64,000 nucleotides of DNA, from positions 7,060,001-7,124,000 of the forward strand of contig NC_132972.1 of assembly GCF_047496725.1 (NCBI RefSeq). The letters run 5' to 3'. The translations under genes were made by a program, and so were the position numbers. The first letter of the stretch is position 1. Each line of letters starts with the position of its first letter. Below the pieces are notes generated by a model. That model ran no database searches. It saw only the letters and a program-made list of their open reading frames with translations, and was not told the DNA's origin. The DNA is from Anoplolepis gracilipes (lineage: Eukaryota; Arthropoda; Insecta; Hymenoptera; Formicidae). Below, piece after piece: positions 39,905 to 47,856 of the stretch.

Positions 39905-42900
39905 CGACTCTTCTCTCGTTGAGAAACAGCTGGCCATGTGAATTTAACTTGGTGCCGTGCCAGACTTGGTTGGTTTGTTGATGCGTCCTCTCTGGCTGTC
40001 TATGCGCCGCTCCGGGTCGCGTGCAATACAAGTGGAGCGTAACTTTATAGCCGTCCTTCAATTATTTCCAGTTTCTACGTCTGCCCACCCTTTCTCGAAC
40101 TAACATTTCGAGGCATTAGATCATTCCAACTATTGGATTCGAGTATTATGAAATTTTAGAATGCGCACTAATGGGGAACTAAAATATGTATATCCGCAAG
40201 ACTTCCGCTAATTTGCGATTTTTTTTTTCTTTATTTTTTATTACATTTGAATCTACTTTTAATATCTTGTTTCGTATCAGCTATTATATTAATATAGAAT
40301 TACGAAATAATTGCAAAGTGACAAAATATATAATGGGTCCTTCAGCGATACAAGCGTCATTCTATTTTTATTGTCAATGGATGTTGAAAAAAGCCCACAT
40401 TTAGGAAAAAAAGATTTATGTTACTCTATATAACATAGAGATAAAATAATTATTATTTATTGATAGATGAATATTTATTATATATTTGACACATTTTATT
40501 TTAATGATATCTGTATAATAACTTAAATTGCCATAAGATACCAATAAGGATGTTTATTTTAACATAGGCCCAGGGAGAGAGAGGAAACCGAGCGCGTGAT
40601 TCGATCGACGCTGAAGGAAATTATGATGTCGGTGGATCTCGATGAAGTTACCTCCAAATATATTAGAGGCCGACTAGAAGAAGATCTTGACATGGACCTT
40701 GGAGAATTCAAGCCGTTTATCGATCAAGAGATGCTCACTATACTGGGGCAAATGGACGCGCCAACTGAGATATTTGATCACGTTTATCTCGGGAGCGAAT
40801 GGAACGCTAGCAATTTAGAGGAACTTCAGAAAAATGGGTACGTTTGATTGCAGTATGAAATATTTCTTGCATATTTTCGTGTCACATGTAAATTTTATAG
40901 CCGTTTTTAATCTTGTGTGACACGCTGTATTTCTGATATTTTATTTATAATTCAATCAGCAATCGATTTTCCATGTAAATGGAATTTATTAATTTAGACT
41001 CACAAGTTCTACTTTCAAGTATCAAATATAAATAGAATTTATTAATTTTGATTGAGAGTTCTACTTTCAAGTATTGAATATAAATAAAATTTATTAATTT
41101 AGACTGAGTTCTACTTTCAAGTATTATATAGATTTAATATTTTTGTGAAAAAACTTATACATTATGTATATGAATAATATACATGTCCATCATACGTAAT
41201 ATATATAAAGAAATGATGTTATATTTACATTTGATATCTCTTTGTAATACTTACAATTCGAGAATTCGTAAATTGTATATAATCGAAATTGTATCTCTAT
41301 AATCAAAGTGCATCATCTTATCTTAATGTACTGAGCTACTAAAAACTTAATTCTAATTATTATCTTTTAATTTCAGTGTAAGGCATATCTTGAACGTTAC
41401 TCGGGAAATTGATAACTTCTTCCCGGGCATGTTTACTTATCTGAATGTACGCGTGTACGACGATGAGAAGACAGACTTGCTAAAGCACTGGGATAATACA
41501 TTCAAGTACATCACCAAGGCAAAGATGGAGGGATCTAAGGTGTTGGTGCACTGCAAGATGGGAGTGTCCCGGTCTGCTTCCGTGGTGATAGCTTACGCGA
41601 TGAAGGCATACAACTGGGATTTCTCCCAGGCATGGAAACACGTCAAGGAAAAGCGTAATTGCATCAAACCTAACAACAGTTTTCTTCTGCAATTGGAAAC
41701 GTATCAAGGTATTTTAGACGCGATGAAGAACAAGGAAAAACTTCAGAGGTCCAAATCCGACACGAATTTGAAATCTCCCACGTCAGCGAAGAATCAGTCA
41801 AAAAAGGAAGAGAAATCAGATAATATAGAGAATAATATGCGGGAGATTTCGGGTTCAGAGTTGAAGAAGAGCAGTCAGAGACCAAAGAGTTGGTCACCGA
41901 ATGTCAAAGTCGCTGAAAATATGTTACCTTCCGGTAAGCAGAGTTTCTATTTTGACATATCTTTAATCAATTGTGTTTCCTTTAATGACATTACAATTGA
42001 ATATCTTATCAAAAATTTGATAATCTATTTAATCACAAAGCTTGTTTTCATTAAACATGATATCATCGATCCATCGACAATTGAGGAACAAAATATAAAT
42101 GTTATAAAACTTTTTAAGCGAATTTTAATAAAAATTTTTTAGTTGCTTATATCGAATAATAAAAAATTGCAAGTAATTTTTTAATTTAAGTAAATGCAAT
42201 TAATTAAATATATATATTTTACTTATACAGAAGCAAACAATTTCTCATCACTTATCATGTAATATTACAGTTCCTTTATCGCAATCGTTGGAAAGTATCG
42301 ACAAGACGGGAAATGCCGAAGTCACACGGGAGGATTTACTTCGCGGCTCGAATCAAAAACCGGCAATAGAACAAGAGGCTCGCAACGTTCTAATGCCTTG
42401 CGACAACGGGCAATCTTACAGTGTGTCACAGAACAAGATAATGCACTTAGACCCCGCCCCCACTCCTGGCACAACACCACCTAGCGTAAAGAATAGAATT
42501 AATAAGTTAGAAACTCAGGGACAGAAGAGGAAAGGTTTAGTACTCAATCTAACCAATCAATTTGAAGCGGCCAGCAGTAAACCATCATCACCGGGATCCG
42601 ATTCGGATGCGAAATCTCTGCCTCAGAACTTGATTGCGGAGGACAACACAAAACCTATCGAAAATGGCCACTCGCATTGCGAGCAATCGCAAGAAACGCA
42701 GGAGACCACCGCGGCTTCCATTGCGAACAGAGGATCTTCTAGAGAGGAAGTTTGGGATCCCGGCGAAAAACAAAAGGAGACGAACGAAGAGACGAAAGAA
42801 TCCACCGAGGTCAATGATAATTGTGAATGTCTAGTCTGGACTGTGTCTGCGGATGCAACATGTGTTGATTCGTGTAATGACAATAAAACTGTTGGAGGTG

Positions 42901-44468
42901 TGAGTGTGGAGAGTGAATATATCGCGAGTGTGGCAACGGATACGACGTCGTCGGCAACGTCTCCCGATAGCCTAGGGAAAAAAACGAAAAAAGACGGTGA
43001 TCCGTTTAGCGCCCAGCTGGATCGAGTGTTCGATCGTGAGGAAAGACGGGGTGAACTTCCTGTGACAAGGGAATCTCCGAGCAGGCAAAGTTCCTGGAGT
43101 AGTTACGACAGTGCGGTAGTTCTTGACAACAACTCAGTGCATAGTTCATGGGCTACCTTACCGTCAAGGAATAGTTCCTGGGGCTCTTACGACATGCGGC
43201 CATCCGATTTACTCGGCTCCAGCGGTCTATTTCCGTACGACAAGGAAGAGATACCCTGGCATCCAGGCACAGTAAAGCGCACTAAGCAAAAATTAGAAGA
43301 GGGCACGACTATAGGCGGAGTAAAACGCGTATGCACACAAAACTCGACGTCCGCGGATGACAAGAGCGACAGGCTGGTCGCTGAGATGGATGCGGTTGCG
43401 GTCGAAACGTACAATCCGATGCTATTACATCATATGCCGTCGCCGTCACCGACGCGAAGAAGAGACTCGTCGCCCAGTCAAGAACACAATCTTAAAGTAG
43501 AAACAAATAGAGACTCGCCTAGTCCAGTAGGCATCGACATTTCCCTTACGCCCATACGTCAGACCGGAAGACTATCCACGAGCGCCCCCGCGCCGTCCTC
43601 TTTATCCTCCGAATCCGACCTGCCGCTGTCTCTGAGGTCCTGTAGATCGGAAAGCGAGACGTCCAGTCCGTGTGTCGTCAATACTCCTCAATGCCCCTCC
43701 GTGAAACACCATAAAATGGTCTTGGAAAATCTCTGCAACAAGTCCGTATTTAGTAAACGCTGCCTCTCTGTGGACGACTCGCCGGAAGCGGAGTGTCCTC
43801 GTAGCACGTCTGGTATAGTGAAAAATCTGAAAAAGGAGTTTGAGGCAAAATCGACTAAGCTGGAAAGGAGCCCCGAGAACAATACATGCGAGGGTGAGAA
43901 CGCATCACTGCCGGCGCGACCCAAAAGGGACGTGAAGATCAGGAGCTTGCCCTCGTCGCCGGTGATCCCGCACAACGAGTCTAAGATTCAGTCGTCGTCC
44001 AGCGTCGGCGAAACCAAAGACAACAAACAAGGGAGAAGAAGCGAAACCACGCCACCATTATCATCGCAGGATAACACGTCGGAGGATCTATCCGTCCGAG
44101 TTCTAGTGGGAAAGTATGAAATCGCGAGGCCAGAGTCCAGGAAGAGCTCGTCGGACGTGCAGTTGCGCGCGCACAAAGACAAAGATTGGGACACTATGGA
44201 GGTGCATCCGCCAGCGAAATCGAAAATCGCTCCCGAATTCTCGAGGAGATCAGCGCCAATCATGATCAATAATCACTCGGCGCCTCTATTTAACGAGACT
44301 CCGGAAGCACCCGGTAGGCCGCCAGCGGTGCCCTCACCCAGCATGGTTGTGGCCAGCGTGGTGGCGAAGGCAGCTAGCAAGAAGCAACAGCAGCACGGTA
44401 GAACTCATCCTCTCGCTAGGCTACAGGTCAGGCCTAGGCATAGCAGTCCTGTTTACAACACCATGTAA
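9838..44468 (+). CDS. ssh: Protein phosphatase Slingshot (cofilin phosphatase), 5'-partial, six coding exons
   Basis: Coding exons join as 9838-10016, 16875-16940, 39146-39340, 40568-40837, 41377-41933 and 42271-44468. They give 3465 nt, or 1154 residues plus stop, in one open frame with GT-AG at every junction. In order, the product shows the SSH-N domain (fragment residues about 1-230), whose later part is a DEK_C-like helical region, then the dual-specificity phosphatase domain (about 215-365) with HCKMGVSRS, catalytic Cys near fragment residue 296. A Ser-rich tail of about 780 residues ends in QQQHGRTHPL and a final YNTM, as in vertebrate SSH1. Slingshot phosphatases dephosphorylate phospho-Ser3 of cofilin and so promote actin filament turnover. 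The N-terminus is outside the window. The identification is firm; exon ends are read from splice consensus and homology, not from transcripts. Confidence 0.95.
10862..11460. repeat. ssh: Old, diverged tandem duplication (~300 bp unit)
   Basis: Matching blocks in the same order recur about 290-300 bases apart: ctgtt-taattata, taaattattgattag-like, aatatttaat-ttaaat, tcttgat-aaaact-atgaaatt, and acgcg-tttag-gttttataa. Gaps and many substitutions separate the copies. Confidence 0.6.
13653..13683. repeat. Small perfect hairpin (14-bp arms, 3-base loop)
   Basis: The arm aataatgtaaataa (13653-13666) is followed by cga and the exact reverse complement (13670-13683). Confidence 0.7.
14072..14110. 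repeat. GACA/GACG tetranucleotide repeat in a GC-rich island
   Basis: About nine imperfect ggac/ggat/agac units lie within a GC-rich island at about 13900-14430 of an ssh intron. Confidence 0.7.
16875..16940 (+). CDS. ssh: ssh exon: 22-codon microexon of the SSH-N domain
   Basis: This 66-base exon lies between ttttccag and gtaagt. It encodes GFKVSVCGRQHIFKPVSVQ and then AMW, the highly conserved IFKPVSVQAMW motif of Slingshot. It is phase 2 on both sides, so skipping it would keep the frame. It sits alone between introns of 6.9 kb and 22.2 kb and is found only through family knowledge. Confidence 0.93.
17183..17222. repeat. (CT)n microsatellite
   Basis: A CT run with two TTT interruptions, just downstream of the 66-base ssh exon. 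Confidence 0.9.
19643..19806. repeat. (CGT)n / (GAC)n trinucleotide tract
   Basis: About 160 bases are almost only cgt/gtc units with scattered interruptions (gcc, gtt, atc). The left edge has an inverted gacgacgac block, so the end can fold back. Homopolymeric Ser, Arg or Thr frames here are artefacts of the repeat. Confidence 0.95.
20032..20061. repeat. Poly(T) tract, 30 bases
   Basis: An unbroken T run in the giant ssh intron. Confidence 0.95.
21402..21448. repeat. (AT)n microsatellite
   Basis: An uninterrupted AT run of about 47 bases. Confidence 0.95.
22908..23175. mobile_element. piggyBac-type MITE (268 bp) flanked by TTAA
   Basis: The ends are inverted repeats, CCCTTACTCCGTATTG at the left and, read inward on the other strand, CCCTTATTCCGTACTG at the right. 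TTAA lies immediately outside both ends (22904-22907 and 23176-23179). TTAA target duplication with CCC-starting ends is the hallmark of piggyBac elements. There is no open frame, so it is non-autonomous. Confidence 0.82.
27353..27412. repeat. (AG)n microsatellite
   Basis: About 29 uninterrupted AG units. Arg/Glu and Ser/Leu frames across it are artefacts. Confidence 0.95.
29967..30022. repeat. (TA)n microsatellite
   Basis: An uninterrupted TA run of about 56 bases. Confidence 0.95.
30987..31011. repeat. (CA)n microsatellite
   Basis: About 12 CA units. Confidence 0.95.
36028..36666. repeat. ssh: 319-bp tandem direct duplication
   Basis: Two head-to-tail copies (about 36028-36346 and 36347-36666) differ at only about seven positions, e.g. 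ggctt versus ggttt and ccaatt versus tcaatt. The unit begins near cttgctccgg and ends near ttatctagttttatgcc. It is recent by its identity and lies in the giant ssh intron. Confidence 0.9.
37306..37479. repeat. Near-perfect long hairpin (arms ~77 bp, loop ~18 bp)
   Basis: The left arm, about 37306-37382, is repeated inverted at about 37401-37479. The core ggtatgtagtaactgtggac is identical in both arms, and only a few mismatches occur over some 75 bases. The element is either a small fold-back transposon or an inverted duplication. A transcript through it would form a long double-stranded RNA stem. Confidence 0.8.
39146..39340 (+). CDS. ssh: ssh exon: SSH-N domain, central part
   Basis: It encodes WSALQTLHKVSSKAREQNYF, then HDWVSYYEQRIESDRSCLNE and ends PPSPDSVRTK. 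These match the Slingshot family motifs SALQ-LHK, WVSYYE and the NEW-A-M segment. The donor is AA|gtgagt. Both boundaries are phase 2 and the length is 195 bases. The acceptor is preceded by about 24 consecutive T residues. Confidence 0.95.
39540..39597. repeat. (TA)n left of the fold-back MITE
   Basis: A TA run of about 58 bases that continues on the other side of the element at 39868-39902, which indicates the element landed inside it. Confidence 0.95.
39598..39866. mobile_element. Fold-back MITE inserted in a (TA)n tract
   Basis: The ends are CAGGGTGTA and, inverted, CAGGGTGTA. Nearly the whole element is palindromic: the arms share blocks such as agatagagcaggtcaa and caataattattaaaatatta, with a loop near 39725-39755. 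It splits a TA microsatellite, so the target duplication cannot be fixed exactly; a TA target (Tc1/mariner-like) is likely. It carries no open frame for a transposase. Confidence 0.78.
40568..40837 (+). CDS. ssh: ssh exon: DEK_C-like region and start of phosphatase domain
   Basis: It encodes PREREETERVIRSTLKEIMM, the helical segment ending FIDQEMLTILGQMD (DEK_C-like region of Slingshot), then PTEIFDHVYLGSEWNASNLE, the opening strand of the dual-specificity phosphatase fold. The acceptor is aacatag, with a weak pyrimidine tract, and the donor is GG|gtacgt. Length is 270 bases, with phase 2 on both sides. Confidence 0.95.
40838..41376 (+). other. ssh: ssh intron with a triplicated ~53-bp unit
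   Basis: This short intron contains three imperfect tandem copies of a 52-53-bp unit at about 40984-41138, recognised by the shared block gttctactttcaagtat. Confidence 0.8.
40984..41138. repeat. ssh: Three tandem copies of a 52-53-bp unit
   Basis: Each copy carries atttattaattt, a short variable segment, then gttctactttcaagtat and aatataaat. They lie inside the short intron before the catalytic exon of ssh. Confidence 0.8.
41377..41933 (+). CDS. ssh: ssh exon: catalytic core of the phosphatase
   Basis: It encodes VRHILNVTREIDNFFPG, VRVYDDEKTDLLKHW and VHCKMGVSRSASVVIAYAMK. The catalytic cysteine codon is at 41552-41554 and the P-loop arginine codon at 41570-41572. The Asp residues of VYDDEKTD are where the general acid is expected in this family. 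The end of the exon leaves the domain (LETYQGILDAMK) and enters a charged linker containing RSKSDTNL, similar to RSHSDSDL after the catalytic domain of vertebrate SSH1. The donor is G|gtaagc. No active-site residue is missing. Confidence 0.96.
41934..42270 (+). other. ssh: Last ssh intron
   Basis: It runs from gtaagc to atattacag. It is AT-rich with no other feature. The open frame of the preceding exon happens to read through for about 70 codons before a stop, so retention would give a form ending just after the phosphatase domain. Confidence 0.8.
42271..44468 (+). CDS. ssh: ssh terminal coding exon: Ser-rich regulatory tail
   Basis: This single 2.2-kb exon encodes about 732 residues of mostly disordered, Ser/Thr/Pro-rich sequence. 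Visible motifs are VKNRINKLE, then three SSW repeats (QSSWSSYD, HSSWATLP, NSSWGSYD), WHPGTVKRTKQKLEE (compare the WYPG-VRR segment of SSH1), SGIVKNLKKEFEAK (compare GVVKERAKEIE), and the terminal QQQHGRTHPL and YNTM, stop at 44466-44468. The tail of Slingshots is where F-actin and 14-3-3 proteins act. Which segments do so here is inference. Confidence 0.95.
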
Positions 44469-44870
44469 AAGTGATTAGGCAACGCTCTATTTTGCGTACG
44501 TCGAATTCTTACATGTAACGCGAGTGCAGCGGATAATCCGGATAAGGATACCTACCTACGTGGGTATGTTATCGTGACGATAAAATCGTGTGTGATCTCT
44601 TTTATTGGCGATGAAGATTAAGAAGTTTCGGAGCTAAGATGGCGCCAATTGTTCTAAAAGTAGATCTTTTTTTTTCTCTCTCTTTCATAATCATCGCTAC
44701 GATTGCTTGTCTACAACCATCGCTCTCCATTTATCAAGAAGAACGATCTTGTCATTTCGGTAATGTAACTTATTATTTATAAGACGATAATTTCGTGTAA
44801 GCGTTATCGGATTTTTTTTTACCACGAAACAACGACAGGCGCTTTATGTTCCTTCTCGTCAACGTATATA

Positions 44871-44872
44871 TG

Positions 44873-44930
<58 letters not shown>
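44871..44930. repeat. (TA)n in the ssh 3' UTR
   Basis: A TA run of about 60 bases with an early TGTATG interruption. Confidence 0.95.
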
Positions 44931-44931
<1 letters not shown>

Positions 44932-45422
44932 CTTGGCTTGACGTTAGTTCAATTATTTTAAGCTGGAAATGCAACAATCACGAGGCTGCGCGTCGAGAAG
45001 GAGGTCAACGTTAAATTAAGGAAGAGAGATAATCGTTAGTCCTATATCACTTCGTAAGTTAATGGGCTCGGAATCAAACGTGCGTTAAGAATGAAAAATG
45101 TATCGTGCGGATGACTTAACGCGAAAGACGGAGCGGGTTTTGGTCTGCAAAAGAAGAGAAAAAGAGCCGAGTGCTCAGTCAGGCTGTGAATGTAAGGTCT
45201 GAGCCTCAGGCGCACGCTGACCTTTCTTCTGCTTCGCTTTCTTGATCTTTTTTCTCTCTTTTTTTTTTTTTATGAATTTAAAGTTAAAGTTCGTGAGACT
45301 CGATAAATCTCTGATCTGCGAAGCGATTTTGTCGTAACGGAATAAAAGTTATATACGACGAGACCTCGAGATAATGTAATATTAAGCCACACTATTAGTA
45401 ATTTATAGATGATAATGTGATT

Positions 45423-45473
45423 GGAGAGAGAGAGAGAGAGAGAGGGAGGGAGGGAGAGGGAGAAGGAGAGAGA
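45423..45473. repeat. GA-rich polypurine tract
   Basis: GA repeats pass into gggag units. It lies in the probable ssh 3' UTR. Confidence 0.9.
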
Positions 45474-45823
45474 ATGTGATGCACATTGTGTGTGACAACA
45501 CACGATGTAGCAAGATGTGTTTTTGAGCGACTGTTTTCGAAAGTACGAGTGTGATTGAAGAAAGGGGGTACCAAAATTCACGAGTCTCCAATAGTTTTCG
45601 AAACCCCAAAAATGATTAGTCCTCCTGATCTTTTGTCAACGGCCATATTTTGCATGATCGTGAAACTATGTGAAATTTAGTCAAACGAAGGGATAGCAAT
45701 GTTGTAATACATGGATTAGAAACATTTCTCTTAAAGTGTAAAATAATAATTTAGAAGGTTACGTACTATTACTTTATCTCATAAAATGTGTGATATATGT
45801 TGCAACACGAAGATTACGATTTT

Positions 45824-45829
45824 AATAAA
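45824..45829 (+). terminator. ssh: Candidate proximal poly(A) signal of ssh (AATAAA)
   Basis: AATAAA is followed about 35 bases later by a tgttgtctc-type element. It is a plausible proximal cleavage signal. No transcript evidence is available. Confidence 0.4.
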
Positions 45830-47272
45830 AGATCAGATCTTATTAGATTTTCATCGATCTGTTGTCTCATATTTAACTTACGACCTATTTGCGCGTATAT
45901 GGATTTGGATCTCTCCGCTGTTCATGATCCAATTAGAGGAGTCTTAGGTTGAAACGACCATTGTTCTCGCGAATTAGGTACCTCTTCTAATTCATTAATT
46001 GTTATTAACTCTTGCTCTTTGTATATTCTCCTACTATTATAAATTATTTTTATCTCGATTAATTTCGAGGTTGATTGATCATGTATTGCTTTTCAACGGC
46101 TGACAATGCAGCAACGATAGTACATCAGGAAATGTCGCTAGGTATTAACTCTCATAAGTCGGAAAAAGTACAATTGAGATGGCAAGGAAAGATACGTTGA
46201 TTTACATGAGTGTACGCATGCATGCATGCACATATACTTTTCCATCGATCGACTTGGAGCGATTATATCTGTGTAAGCGTCACAATATTTTTTTAAACAC
46301 ATATCATCGACTCGTCATTAATTTTGTAAATCATACATTTCTACCGTCGCGTCGCGCGAAATTTAATTAGATGAGAAAAATCCGATTTGTCGCGTACTGA
46401 CGACCAATTTTATACTCTGATGTACTTTAACAAATGCGACCGCTGCTAAGAGACGCTTCGCGATCGCGCGTCGCGATTTTATCATAATATAAAAATATAT
46501 TTTATTACAAATATCACGCGTTTCAACCAAATTAGGCTCGTTAATCGTTTAGATTGTAGATACGGGCGAAAGATGTGGAACATGTAGTTTTCCGAATAGG
46601 TCTGTTGGCTCGCACCTAGAGATTAACTATTACTCTACTTACAAGTTAAGTACAATCGGATGCGGATTTAGAAAAAAAGGAGGATCTGTTTTTTTCTCTC
46701 TGCGATACCTCGCCGGAAACGACCACACATCCTGCTTTTAAATGAAATTGTGATTAAGCGAAAATATAATTTTATAGTCTCGAATGATTAAGCGAAATTA
46801 TCAAATTTAGAATATATTCTAATTGTTTTATATATATATATATATATATTTCTTGTCTTTCCTTTTTATTAGCTGAATTTCAATGACTGTCATGTGGAAT
46901 CCAAATGAATGTCCGACGATATACTAATTATTTTAAGTGCTATGAAGCAGGACGTGTCGTCATCTTCGACGCGAGTATTAAAACGATGCGCTTTCTGCTC
47001 TCTCAGCGTGTTTGTGTGCGAGCGATCTTTTTCTACACCGAATCGCTTCAACAACCGATGGATTTGCTCGTGTCAAGTAAGTTTGTATTGTCACAAATCG
47101 ATGTGCTCAGTTTTAGTGATTATTCCCTATCCTGTTCCTTCGACCGTCCCTAATCCTTGTCTCTTAAGTCTTGCTTAAGTGTGTGCGTTCGCTCGATATG
47201 AGAACTTGCTGTCATGAGAAATGATAAAACCGTACGTTGTTCTGTATAAATTTTGTACTATAGTTTGTATCA

Positions 47273-47278
47273 AATAAA
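47273..47278 (+). terminator. ssh: Candidate distal poly(A) signal of ssh (AATAAA)
   Basis: AATAAA is followed within 30 bases by a GT-rich run (tacatgtgttactttctt). This is the best-looking signal before the convergent WD40 gene, whose stop is about 580 bases further on. Confidence 0.5.
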
Positions 47279-47524
47279 ATACATTGTTTATTGCTTGAGA
47301 GTACATGTGTTACTTTCTTCAAAAACGTAAGTTTACCGCAGACAAAGGAGAAATATAATTGATGTATTTTGAACATTATTATCATTTCTTTTTCCGTATT
47401 TTTTGTTATTTTATTTCATCTTTAATAGCGTGTTATGTACATTATAGTAATATCATTTCTTGAACTAGCTTGTTCGAAAAAAGAATTAAATATTAGATAG
47501 CACTAATAAGCGAAAGAATAAAAC

Positions 47525-47525
<1 letters not shown>

Positions 47526-47571
<46 letters not shown>
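47526..47571. repeat. (TA)n between the convergent ssh and WD40 genes
   Basis: A TA run of about 46 bases, downstream of both stop codons. Confidence 0.95.
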
Positions 47572-47574
<3 letters not shown>

Positions 47575-47856
47575 GTATTTTTATACAGAATATATATAAA
47601 ATAGTGTCAGTGTAAAAAAATATTTTTCTTTAATTACAAGCTTATGTGAAGATATCAAAAGAGAATCGTTTATCTAGGGTATATCAAAATCTTATATAAA
47701 CTAAATATCTTATTATTGGAACAATTATAAATCAGCTGTAATTAAAAAATATGCGATAAGAGAAGAATACTTCATTTTCAAGCTTTAAAGTACAAATTGA
47801 ACATTGTATAAAATAATGTATATTTATATTTTTTTAAAATCTCACAAAGCAGTCAA

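Larger units (their letters stand above)
39341..40567 (+). other. ssh: ssh intron with fold-back element
   Basis: This 1.2-kb intron contains a (TA)n tract split by a 269-bp inverted-repeat element at 39598-39866. The rest shows no feature I can support. Confidence 0.8.
44469..47300 (+). other. ssh: Probable ssh 3' UTR
   Basis: The region follows the ssh stop and has no coding potential I recognise. It includes a (TA)n tract at 44871-44930 and a GA-rich tract at 45423-45473. AATAAA signals at 45824 and 47273, each followed by T/GT-rich sequence, suggest one UTR of about 1.4 kb and one of about 2.8 kb. The end point is an estimate. Confidence 0.5.

Noticed and set aside
42588..44269. Several 60-95-codon - strand frames
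   Set aside because: They are antisense shadows of the long ssh terminal exon.
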